Assembly (NCBI GenBank): GCA_050014815.1
Contig: JBEKCP010000332.1
Span: 1-6,930, forward strand
Origin: JBEKCP01 sp050014815
Lineage (GTDB): Bacteria; Planctomycetota; Planctomycetia; Pirellulales; Thermoguttaceae
Reading direction: 5' to 3'
Length of the DNA: 6,930 nt
A program made the position numbers and the translations under genes. Below, in pieces: positions 1-6,093 of the stretch. The notes under the pieces are model-generated. The model was not told where the DNA came from. It worked only from the letters and a program-made list of their open reading frames with translations, and searched no databases. Each line of letters begins with the position of its first letter. Position 1 is the stretch's first letter.

Positions 1-1
1 G

Positions 2-910
2 CCGCGCTGCCCGTGGTATACCAGCTCCGAGGGGATTGCACTGCGGCGGGACTTTCGGGGGATCGGGCCCGTCGCCACGGAGGGGCCGAGTCCCACGGGG
101 ACAGTCGCGCTGAGTCGCGGGAGCCTGGACGAGCCGTTCCAGGCCGGTGCCCGGCTGATGGTAGGGCATACCTTCGACGATTCGCCCTACCAGGTCGAGG
201 CGTCGTACTTCTGGCTGACCACGTTGGACACGTCCGCCCAGACGACCGACCCGGCGTACAACCTGTTCTCGCCGTTCACGCACTTCGGCGTCCCCGCGGA
301 CTCCCGCGTCGATAACAACGACTTCGTCGAGATCCGCGAGGTCTCGCGACTGGAGAGCGGGGAGGTCGATCTGAAGTGCGTCGTGCCCCTGCCGGCCGGA
401 TGCCCGACGACCGTACTGCTGTTCGGCGTGCGGCACGTCGGCATTCGCGAGGAGTTCGACTACTTGTCACAGCCGAAGACCAGTCCCCCGGTCACCGTAC
501 ACGCCCACACGGTCAACAATCTCTGGGGGCCTCAAATCGGCGGGCTCGTGGACTTCGGCCATGATGGTGCGTGGCTCCACATCGAGGGGAAGGCGGCGAT
601 TTGCAACAATGCCGTCGATCGTGATTTGGACGCCAGCGTGGACGGGACCGGCTACACGCACCCCCGCCTCTCGCAATCCGGCACCGCCTTTGTCGGCGAC
701 GCGAGCGCGTGCATCCTGTGGCGCCCGACCTCGTCGATGAGTGCGAAGATCGGCTACCAGGCCCTGTGGTGCGACGAGTTGGCCCTGGCGGCGAGGAACT
801 TCGATCCCGACCTGGCGTCGCTGACCGACTCCGCGGCCCAGCCGCCGATCAACCGCCGCGGGACGGTAGTGTACCACGGGCCGTTCGCCGGGCTGCAGTT
901 TAGCTGGTGA
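2..910 (+). CDS. BBP7-type outer-membrane beta-barrel protein, 5' end missing
   Basis: The frame is open from the first codon in the window to a TGA at 908-910, giving 302 residues with no N-terminus, so the signal peptide lies upstream. An early WYTSSEGIALRRD segment (about residues 5-17) looks like the start of the mature barrel in the planctomycete BBP7 (putative beta-barrel porin 7) family. Further family-like segments are GARLMVGHTFDD (49-60), a strand rich in aromatic residues (YQVEASYFWL), NLFSPFTHFG, a FGVRHVGIREEFDY strand and NNLWGPQIGG. The protein ends in alternating hydrophobic and aromatic residues with a terminal Trp (YHGPFAGLQFSW), as expected for the last strand of an outer-membrane barrel. 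The likely location is the outer membrane. Substrate and pore function are unknown for the family. It converges with the vWA gene, with only 6 bp between the stop codons. I recognise the family by pattern, not by a search. Confidence 0.82.
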   Translation, partial: PRCPWYTSSEGIALRRDFRGIGPVATEGPSPTGTVALSRGSLDEPFQAGARLMVGHTFDDSPYQVEASYFWLTTLDTSAQTTDPAYNLFSPFTHFGVPADSRVDNNDFVEIREVSRLESGEVDLKCVVPLPAGCPTTVLLFGVRHVGIREEFDYLSQPKTSPPVTVHAHTVNNLWGPQIGGLVDFGHDGAWLHIEGKAAICNNAVDRDLDASVDGTGYTHPRLSQSGTAFVGDASACILWRPTSSMSAKIGYQALWCDELALAARNFDPDLASLTDSAAQPPINRRGTVVYHGPFAGLQFSW

Positions 911-916
911 ACCGTC

Positions 917-3307
917 TTACGGCTCGATCAGGTAGGCCTGGCCGGCCAGCTCGACCAGGACGGGCTCGTCCATGGCCATGTACTGCGACATGGCGCGGCC
1001 GTGCTGCCGGGCCAGCGCGAAGTACTCGTCGCTGAACTGCTTGATCCGCTTGGCATTCTTCTGCTGGTCCTTCGACAGCCGGGAATCGACCCACTGGCTG
1101 TCGCGGCGGAAGAACGTGCGGCTGCCGATGCTGCGGACGTTCTCCTGGGCCTTCTTCGCCTCTTCCCGGACGGTATAGCCGAAGTCGGCGTCGGCCGGCC
1201 CAGCGGCAGCAGGCCCCTGGCCTCCGAAGCCCCCGGCCCCGTAGGCCTTTCCGGGTAGCCTCATCGTTCCCCTGGCCTCGTCGGCGAAGCGGTCCATGGC
1301 CAGGGCCTCGGCGGCGGGGGCGGCGGGTGCGCCCGACGCGCCCCGCTCGGCCTGTTGCAGGCCGCTCTTGAATCGGCGCTGGGACACGCCGGCGGCCCCG
1401 TCGGTCGCCGAGAGGTTGTCCAACCGCCACGTGGCCGCGCTGGCGTTCGCCGCCAAATCATGGATGTTCGTGCCGTCGTCGGCCATGAACGACGTGTACG
1501 GCGTGAGGATGCCGTGCCGCTTCGCCAGATCGACCAGCTCCTTGACCAATTCCTCGTTCTTGCCCTTGAGGTCCAACTCGTCGAGGATCTCCCCTACGCG
1601 ACGGATCGCCCAGAGCTTCTCGACGAACGAGAGCGATTCGTCGCCGCTTTGCTCGACGAAGGTGGCCGGGAAATCGAACTTCTCCTGGCGGTCCCCCACC
1701 TTGCCCTCGACGACCACCTTGGCCGTGCCGGCCTTCCGGTACCGCCCGACCAGAACCAACTGCTCGCCGGCGAACAGGTCGATCGAGTCCTTCGGGTAGA
1801 CGCGGTTGACGGGGCTGCCCTCGGCGGCCTTGGCGTCCATGTCGAAGCGGAGCCGCACGCCGCACAGGACCGGCGCCTCGATGCGGTTGTAGAGCTTCGC
1901 GATGTGCTCCTCGATGTTCTCCTCCGGCCGCACGTACTCGCTCTGGCCGTAGCACTCCCGGACCAGGCGGTCGAGGAAGCGGGCGTTGACGTCGTAGCCG
2001 ACGCCGAAGGCGAAGATGCGGGCGTGGACCTTGTCGGCCGCCTTGGCCGCGGCGACGATCTTCTGCTCGTTCGTCTCGCCCGTCGTCGGGATGCCGTCGG
2101 TCAGGAAGATGACGTAGCTGGGGCGGTTGGAATCCTGGAGCTGGCCGAGCGCCATCCGCAACGCCCCGTCGATGTTCGTGCTGCCGCCGGCGTAGATGCC
2201 CTCGACAAAGCCCAGCGCCGCCTGCCGCGCCTTCTCGTCGTAACGCTGGAGCTCCGGACGGAACGATTCCACCTCGCTGTCGTAGGCGATGACGTTGAAC
2301 AGGTCCCCCTCGCGGAGATTGTTCAACACGTGCTTCAAGGCCGCGCGGACCTGCTCGATCTTCTTGCCGCTCATGCTCCCGGAGCGATCGATCACCAGCT
2401 CGACCGTCTTCTTGGGCCGCTCGCCGCCGGGCAACTTGATCTGCGGACTGGTCAGCACCATGAAGTAGCCGTCCTGGTCCTTGTCCGGCCGGTAGCTCAA
2501 GACGCGGGTGCTCACCTTCTCCCGGCCGACGTCGTAGAAGAGGCGGAAGTCGGCCGCCGGAACCTGGTCCTTCGCCGAGTAGGTCACCACCGCGTGCCGC
2601 TCGTCCGGCCGCTTGATCTCGATGGCATGGCTGGGACTATAGACGTTCTTGAGCGGCTCCCGGCTCTCGATCGACACGCGGAAGTCGATCTTCTCGACCG
2701 GACCCGAGGTGTACCGGGCCGTGCTCAGCGGGAACAGGAAATCGGTCATTCCTTCCTGCTTCCGGCAGAGCTGGGCGTAGCGGAGCGAGACGGTCCGCTT
2801 CGCCCCCGCCGGCACCGGAAAAACGCTCGTCTGGAACATGCCCGTCCCGATCCACTCCAACAGCGCCGGGTCGCGGTTCTTCCGCACGATCTCTTCGTAG
2901 ATCCGCCGGGCCTCTTTCGCGTCCAGCAGCTTGGCCGGATACTCCTTGCCGTCGACCATGAGCGTCAGGCTGTCGATCGCCCCGTCGTAGGGCAGCGGGA
3001 AGATGAAGGAAACCTCCAGCGGCCTGCTCCCCGTATTGACGAACGACTGCTCGACCTGCACCCGCGCAATCTGGTCGTCCAAGCGGACGTTGACCGCCAA
3101 CTGACCGATCTTGTACGTGGCCGGCGGCGGCGTCCAGGGTGGGACCGGGTGGGGATGCGGCGGCGACGGCCAGATGATGATCGGCCGCGGCAGCCGCACG
3201 TGCTGATCCGGGTCCACGACGACCAGGATTCCCTGCCCGCGGGCAAGGGCCGACGCCAGGAGGAAGAAAAAGAGGACCGCCAACGACCGGCTCGCTCGGC
3301 AAAGCAT
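917..3307 (-). CDS. Exported VIT and von Willebrand factor A domain protein
   Basis: A 796-residue protein. I start it at the ATG at 3307 because AAAGGAG lies 7 nt upstream and the product then begins with a clean signal peptide: basic MLCRASR, hydrophobic LAVLFFFLLASALA, probable cleavage after Ala22. There is no lipobox Cys. A GTG 14 codons upstream is open but would bury the signal peptide. A Pro-rich stretch (about 39-62) leads into a VIT domain (about 63-181). The vWA domain spans about 301-476 with a complete MIDAS set: DRSGS (Asp307, Ser309, Ser311), Thr377 in GGSTNIDGAL and Asp404 in LTDG. It should therefore bind a divalent metal and a protein ligand. A family-typical LTPYTSFMA segment sits at about 601-609. 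An Ala/Gly-rich linker (about 636-706) joins a C-terminal helical region ending PVLVELAGQAYLIEP. The architecture recalls inter-alpha-trypsin inhibitor heavy chains. The bacterial ligand is unknown; an adhesive or envelope role is inference. Confidence 0.92.
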   Translation of the reverse strand: MLCRASRSLAVLFFFLLASALARGQGILVVVDPDQHVRLPRPIIIWPSPPHPHPVPPWTPPPATYKIGQLAVNVRLDDQIARVQVEQSFVNTGSRPLEVSFIFPLPYDGAIDSLTLMVDGKEYPAKLLDAKEARRIYEEIVRKNRDPALLEWIGTGMFQTSVFPVPAGAKRTVSLRYAQLCRKQEGMTDFLFPLSTARYTSGPVEKIDFRVSIESREPLKNVYSPSHAIEIKRPDERHAVVTYSAKDQVPAADFRLFYDVGREKVSTRVLSYRPDKDQDGYFMVLTSPQIKLPGGERPKKTVELVIDRSGSMSGKKIEQVRAALKHVLNNLREGDLFNVIAYDSEVESFRPELQRYDEKARQAALGFVEGIYAGGSTNIDGALRMALGQLQDSNRPSYVIFLTDGIPTTGETNEQKIVAAAKAADKVHARIFAFGVGYDVNARFLDRLVRECYGQSEYVRPEENIEEHIAKLYNRIEAPVLCGVRLRFDMDAKAAEGSPVNRVYPKDSIDLFAGEQLVLVGRYRKAGTAKVVVEGKVGDRQEKFDFPATFVEQSGDESLSFVEKLWAIRRVGEILDELDLKGKNEELVKELVDLAKRHGILTPYTSFMADDGTNIHDLAANASAATWRLDNLSATDGAAGVSQRRFKSGLQQAERGASGAPAAPAAEALAMDRFADEARGTMRLPGKAYGAGGFGGQGPAAAGPADADFGYTVREEAKKAQENVRSIGSRTFFRRDSQWVDSRLSKDQQKNAKRIKQFSDEYFALARQHGRAMSQYMAMDEPVLVELAGQAYLIEP

Positions 3308-3314
3308 GGCATGA

Positions 3315-3321
3315 CTCCTTT
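3315..3321 (-). promoter_or_regulatory. Shine-Dalgarno site of the VIT/vWA gene
   Basis: AAAGGAG on the minus strand lies 7 nt before the ATG at 3307. It decides the start: another ATG at 3312 is only 2 nt away and in a different frame, and the upstream in-frame GTG at 3349 has no comparable site. It is the only well-spaced Shine-Dalgarno sequence among the genes of this window. Confidence 0.75.
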
Positions 3322-3365
3322 GGGTCAAGATTCCCCAATCATGGGACACCCCATTCTACACATAA

Positions 3366-3394
3366 TCAGACGGGCCGGATGCCGGGGAAGTTCC
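3366..3394 (-). promoter_or_regulatory. Candidate ECF (RpoE-like) sigma-factor promoter of the vWA gene
   Basis: On the minus strand GGAACTT (3394-3388) is followed after 16 nt by GTCTGA (3371-3366). This is the layout of Escherichia coli sigma-E promoters (GGAACTT, about 16 nt, a GTCTAA-like -10). Transcription would start near 3358-3360 and leave a leader of about 50 nt containing the Shine-Dalgarno site. The match is seen in the sequence. Which planctomycete ECF factor would use it, if any, is inference, and a chance match in GC-rich DNA is possible. Confidence 0.4.
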
Positions 3395-3452
3395 CGCCTG
3401 TGCCGCGGTTTTTCGGGGCCAGCCCGTGATAAAATGGGTAAGATTGCGCCAA

Positions 3453-3470
3453 AGAGCCGCTTGCGGCTTC
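3453..3470 (-). terminator. Short hairpin just after larE, possible weak terminator
   Basis: AGCCGC (3455-3460) and GCGGCT (3463-3468) form a perfect 6-bp stem with a TT spacer, 10 nt beyond the larE stop codon. On the minus strand it is followed by only CTTT, so it is at best a weak intrinsic terminator. Its position fits larE and the vWA gene being separate transcription units. Confidence 0.4.
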
Positions 3471-3478
3471 GCAGGACC

Positions 3479-4330
3479 TCACTTCCGGGCGATCTCCAGG
3501 CTCTCGACCGGCAGCACGGCGTTCATGCTGCCGCTACGGAACCCCTCCAGATCGAGCGTAATGTACTTGAAACCCAGCGACCGGAGGTGCTCGACCACCG
3601 CGCGGCGGGCCTCGGGATCGGTCAATCGCTCGAGGCAGTCCACCGGGATCTCGATCCGCGCCATGTCGCCCTTGTGGTACCGCACCCGCAACGGCTGGAG
3701 GCCCCATTGCCGAAGGAACCGCTCGGCGCGGTCAATCATGGCCAACCGCTCGGGCGTGACCTGCTCGCCGTAGGCGATGCGGCTGCTCAGGCAGGGCGTG
3801 GCCGGCTTGTCCCAGGTGGGGATTCCCCAGGCCGCGGCCAGCTCGCGGAGCTCCGACTTGGTCAGGCCGCACTCGGCCAGGGGGCTGCGGATCTGCCGCT
3901 GCCGGGCCGCTTGAAGACCGGGCCGGTGCTCGCCCTGGTCGTCGCGATTCGAGCCGTCGCACACGACGGCCACGCCCAATCGCGCGGCAATCTGCTCCAC
4001 TTTCAAGAAGAGCTCCGTCTTGCAGAAGTAGCACCGGTTGGCGGTGTTCTGCTGGTACCCGGGGACCGCCAGTTCGTCGGTCTGGATCACCTCGTGCCGG
4101 ATGCCGATCTGGCGGGCCAGGGCGATCGACTCGTCGAGTTCTCCGGCGGCCAGGCTCGCGCTGGTGCCGGTCACGGCAATCGCACGATCGCCGAGGGCCA
4201 TCCGGGCGGCCTTCGCCAGGACGGTGCTGTCCAGCCCGCCCGAAAACGCCACGGCGCAACTCCCGAAGCTCCGCAGAAGTTCGAGCAAGCGGTCGCGTTT
4301 TTCGGCCAGTGCGGCGGATAGTTCGGTCAT
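3479..4330 (-). CDS. larE: ATP-dependent sulfur transferase LarE, nickel-pincer cofactor synthesis
   Basis: 283 residues, near the usual length of the family. LarE adenylylates a carboxylate of pyridinium-3,5-biscarboxylic acid mononucleotide and then installs sulfur, giving the thiocarboxylates that hold nickel in the NPN cofactor. The N-terminal PP-loop SGGLDS (residues 30-35) is the ATP pyrophosphatase signature. CDGSNRDD (124-131) is the family's conserved inner motif. Cys180 in TPCLSSR matches the position of the sacrificial Cys176 of Lactiplantibacillus plantarum LarE. Cys100 and Cys103 (RCYFCK) add a CxxC, so this looks like the three-cysteine type reported to bind a [4Fe-4S] cluster that may carry the sulfur instead of losing it from the protein. 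The start is the ATG at 4330; no Shine-Dalgarno site precedes it. A candidate structured RNA and terminator lie 73 nt upstream. The cytoplasmic product should work with LarB, also in this window; LarC is not. Confidence 0.93.
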   Translation of the reverse strand: MTELSAALAEKRDRLLELLRSFGSCAVAFSGGLDSTVLAKAARMALGDRAIAVTGTSASLAAGELDESIALARQIGIRHEVIQTDELAVPGYQQNTANRCYFCKTELFLKVEQIAARLGVAVVCDGSNRDDQGEHRPGLQAARQRQIRSPLAECGLTKSELRELAAAWGIPTWDKPATPCLSSRIAYGEQVTPERLAMIDRAERFLRQWGLQPLRVRYHKGDMARIEIPVDCLERLTDPEARRAVVEHLRSLGFKYITLDLEGFRSGSMNAVLPVESLEIARK

Positions 4331-4402
4331 AATATGAATTGTGCGGGCTGAAATGCGATGTTTCGCCTTCGGAAGCGGCTCGCCACCGGCCGCGCACGGT
4401 AC

Positions 4403-4443
4403 AAAAAAAGCCCTCCGCCGTAATGCCGTGGCGATGTCTTTTT
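4403..4443 (-). terminator. Terminator-like hairpin upstream of larE, T-tracts on both strands
   Basis: On the minus strand AAAAAG (4443-4438) pairs with CTTTTT (4410-4405), with an imperfect inner helix (TC and GCC against GGC and GA) and a loop of about 10 nt. It ends in T7 (4409-4403). The plus strand reads T5 at 4439-4443, so it could act in both directions. The longer T-tract and its place right after the folded element favour the minus strand. It lies 73 nt before larE and could end upstream transcripts or act as a larE attenuator. Confidence 0.45.
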
Positions 4444-4567
4444 GAGAGCCCGTTGTTGCTAGGGGGGTACCTGAATCCCGGATTGTGTGATCCGGCGCCG
4501 ACCGGCAAGCCGGCCGGTCAACGGCTATACACGCTGCCGGAATTTGTATTTCCGGTACCCAACGGGC
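4444..4567 (-). ncRNA. Candidate structured RNA or larE leader element, unknown family
   Basis: The gap between the DUF2784 gene and larE contains nested complementary segments. GCCCGTTG (4567-4560 on the minus strand) pairs with CAACGGGC (4455-4448), 8 bp. Right inside it GGTACC (4559-4554) pairs with GGTACC (4471-4466), leaving a 10-nt bulge on the 3' side. Within this closing stem lie three hairpins: CCGGAA/TTCCGG (4555-4550 with 4542-4537), GACCGG/CCGGTC (4519-4514 with 4505-4500) and CCGGAT/ATCCGG (4495-4490 with 4483-4478). The first hairpin shares two bases with the GGTACC stem, so the two compete. The terminator-like hairpin follows 4 nt later. The fold was found by eye. I could not match it to cobalamin, c-di-GMP, fluoride, TPP, SRP, 6S or tmRNA patterns. 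A folded mobile repeat is the main alternative. Positions 4568-4633 show nothing further apart from an A6 run on the plus strand. Confidence 0.35.
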
Positions 4568-4633
4568 ATCTTATCGGCTCACCAAAAAACAACATCATCA
4601 GCACGAGCATGGCAGAGGACTGCTGTTATCGTA

Positions 4634-5077
4634 TCACCGATCCCCCGCCGGGGCAAGCGGCCCGGCCGACCGGCGTTTCCGCAGCCACGGCGGCCGCTCG
4701 GGCGGGGCCCAGAACAACGCGGCGAGCACGGCCAGGGCGAACAGAATGTATGCGACCGTAAACACCCCCTCGGGAAGATCGTAGAAGAGAATTCCGTGCA
4801 CCATCCGGCCGATGAACGAGCCGCCCCCGGCGTCCTCGCCCCCGAGGACGCGGAGTTGGTTCTCCCAACGGGTCAGCGGGCATACGACGGCCCCGAGCGC
4901 CTCGCCCGCCACGACGGCGATCATCAGGAAGTGGACGATGCGAAACCAGAAGTTGCGGATCCACCGCCAACCCCGCACGCGGCCCACCAACACGAGCACG
5001 AGTCCCCCCACGACCGTTGCCACGTACGCCGCGTGGATGACGACCATCACATCGGCGGCAATACGGTAGAGGAGCAT
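4634..5077 (-). CDS. DUF2784 family small membrane protein
   Basis: 147 residues from the ATG at 5077 (MLLYRIAADV). The frame stays open further upstream, but that extension would overlap nnrD and has no family character. Predicted membrane helices lie at about 7-32, 42-66 and 105-124, so the product is an inner-membrane protein. Typical DUF2784 features are the His in helix 1 (His15), the CPLTRWENQLR segment (66-76) following helix 2, and GGSFIGRMVHGILFYDLPEGVF-like residues before helix 3. The biochemical role of the family is unknown. The gene follows nnrD after 49 bp, and that gap contains a strong short palindrome 11 nt before the start codon. No Shine-Dalgarno sequence is visible. The last 20 or so residues are basic and Pro/Ala-rich and look like an unstructured tail. 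Confidence 0.85.
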   Translation of the reverse strand: MLLYRIAADVMVVIHAAYVATVVGGLVLVLVGRVRGWRWIRNFWFRIVHFLMIAVVAGEALGAVVCPLTRWENQLRVLGGEDAGGGSFIGRMVHGILFYDLPEGVFTVAYILFALAVLAALFWAPPERPPWLRKRRSAGPLAPAGDR

Positions 5078-5088
5078 AACGTTTAGCG

Positions 5089-5104
5089 GGCGGGCTTGCC
5101 CGCC
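5089..5104. repeat. REP-like palindrome between nnrD and the DUF2784 gene
   Basis: GGCGGGC (5089-5095) and GCCCGCC (5098-5104) form a perfect 7-bp inverted repeat separated by TT. It falls in the 49-bp gap between nnrD and the DUF2784 gene. In RNA it would form a very stable hairpin 11 nt before the DUF2784 start. Its arrangement (CGTTTAGCGGGCGGGCTTG) resembles the minus-strand reading of the palindrome at 4500-4519 (CGTTGACCGGCCGGCTTG), which hints at a dispersed family. Confidence 0.5.
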
Positions 5105-5126
5105 GTTCCGAGCGCCGCGCGAACAT

Positions 5127-5999
5127 TCAGCCTTTCTCGTGCGCCACGATTGCCTTGGGCAGGAACCGCACGAGGTCGCTGGCCACGAGCGATACCTCGC
5201 CCACCTCGCTAGCGGCCAGGTCGCCGGCCAGGCCGTGGAGGTAGACGCCCAGCCGGGCGGCATCGTAGGGCGCGAGCCCCTGGCAGGCCAGGGCGGTCAC
5301 CAGCCCGGTGAGCGAATCGCCCGACCCGCCGGTGGCCATGCCGGGGTTGCCGGTCGTGTTGTGGTACTGCCGCCGGCCATCGGTCACGAGGGTGCGGTGG
5401 CCCTTGAGGACCACGACTAGACCGTAACGTGCGGCCAGGTCCACGGCCGCCTGTTGGCGGGCCTGGCCGTCGAGCTTCTGCCCGATCAGCCGGGCGAACT
5501 CGCCCGGGTGCGGCGTAAGGATTCGCGGCCCGGCCGGCCGGGCGAGCACCTCGGGTTGTATCGAGAGGGCATTGAGGGCATCGGCGTCCACGACCATTGG
5601 GCGGGCCAACTCCCGGTAGAGTCGGCCGACGAGCCGATCCAAGTCGGCGGAGCGGCCCAGTCCCGGCCCACATGCAACCACCGTGGCCGCTTGGGCCAGT
5701 TCCACGATGCGGTCGTGGGCGGACAGGGCGATCCGGCCGGCATCGTCGTCCGCCAGCGGGGCGGTCATGTAGGAGGGCTCGATCGAGGAGACGACGTCGA
5801 GGCATCGTTGGGGGACGGCCAGTCGCACCAGGCCCGCCCCGCCCCTGAGCGCCGCCATCCCCGCCAGCGCCACCGCGCCGGTCATGCCCCGGGACCCGCC
5901 GATGATCAGCGCGGTGCCGAAGTCGCCCTTGTGCGCCTCCGGCAGGCGCGGCGCAAGCCGCGGGAGCGGATCGTTGGGTTGGGTGGGATGGACCATCAT
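5127..5999 (-). CDS. nnrD: ADP/ATP-dependent NAD(P)H-hydrate dehydratase, standalone
   Basis: 290 residues from the ATG at 5999; a second ATG follows directly at 5996. The enzyme dehydrates the S form of NADHX or NADPHX back to NAD(P)H with a nucleotide as energy source, a metabolite-repair step in the cytoplasm. It has the ribokinase-like YjeF C-terminal fold. Visible motifs are HKGDFG (23-28), GGSRGMTGA (34-42), CGPGLG (110-115), VDADALN (137-143), TPHPGEF (162-168), LKGHRT (198-203) and the signature NPGMATGGSGD (218-228) with the likely catalytic Asp228. There is no fused NnrE epimerase domain, unlike E. coli NnrD (YjeF); the arrangement is like Bacillus YxkO. The frame stays open upstream of 5999, but that extension only translates the ATTGCAA heptamer repeat (FAICNSQF) and would need a TTG start, so I exclude it. 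The repeat touches the start codon and there is no Shine-Dalgarno site. Confidence 0.93.
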   Translation of the reverse strand: MMVHPTQPNDPLPRLAPRLPEAHKGDFGTALIIGGSRGMTGAVALAGMAALRGGAGLVRLAVPQRCLDVVSSIEPSYMTAPLADDDAGRIALSAHDRIVELAQAATVVACGPGLGRSADLDRLVGRLYRELARPMVVDADALNALSIQPEVLARPAGPRILTPHPGEFARLIGQKLDGQARQQAAVDLAARYGLVVVLKGHRTLVTDGRRQYHNTTGNPGMATGGSGDSLTGLVTALACQGLAPYDAARLGVYLHGLAGDLAASEVGEVSLVASDLVRFLPKAIVAHEKG

Positions 6000-6093
6000 T
6001 GCAAATTGAGAATTGCAAATTGCAAATTGCAAATTGGAAAGGCAAATCAGTCTTCAATTTGCAATTTGCAATTTTCAATTTGCAATTCTCAAT
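5998..6093. repeat. Head-to-head ATTGCAA heptamer arrays forming a large inverted repeat
   Basis: The left arm is six plus-strand heptamers (5998-6039: attgcaa, attgaga, attgcaa three times, attggaa). The right arm is six minus-strand heptamers (6093-6052: attgaga, attgcaa, attgaaa, attgcaa twice, attgaag). The arms give an 18-bp perfect inverted repeat (6005-6022 with 6076-6093) and a 15-bp one (6022-6036 with 6055-6069), a near-continuous stem of about 33 bp around an 18-nt loop. The AT-rich element fills the larB-nnrD junction: larB's stop TGA (6091-6089) is within an attgaga unit, and the nnrD ATG begins at 5999. Confidence 0.9.

Noticed and set aside
912..922. CCGT-CTT-ACGG hairpin at the convergent gene ends.
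   Set aside because: The stem is only 4 bp with no T-tract and overlaps the vWA stop codon, so it is too weak to call a terminator.
3242..3307. Lipoprotein signal for the vWA protein.
   Set aside because: The region after the hydrophobic core reads LASALARGQG with no Cys, so a standard signal peptidase I site is more likely.
3308..3349. GTG start 14 codons upstream in the vWA gene.
   Set aside because: It would put a polar stretch before the signal peptide, and the Shine-Dalgarno site clearly serves the ATG at 3307.
1355..4321. A 988-codon open frame on the plus strand.
   Set aside because: It is antisense to the well-supported vWA and larE genes and runs through the gap between them. Its product is Arg-, Leu- and Asp-rich with no recognisable domain, as expected of a mirror frame in GC-rich DNA.
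4478..4519. HDV-like or hammerhead ribozyme in the larE leader.
   Set aside because: There is a superficial GGCCGGC/GCGCCGG similarity and a CTGATGA string, but the nested pseudoknot of HDV and the GAAA with flanking stems of a hammerhead could not be built.
4339..4761. 140-codon plus-strand open frame across the gap and into the DUF2784 gene.
   Set aside because: It overlaps the DUF2784 gene antisense, shows no domain, and its first part coincides with the palindromes and the terminator-like hairpin.
6000..6032. N-terminal extension of NnrD from a TTG codon (MQFAICNSQFA).
   Set aside because: It only translates the heptamer repeat, has no Shine-Dalgarno site, and the two ATGs at 5999 and 5996 lie just before family-like sequence.
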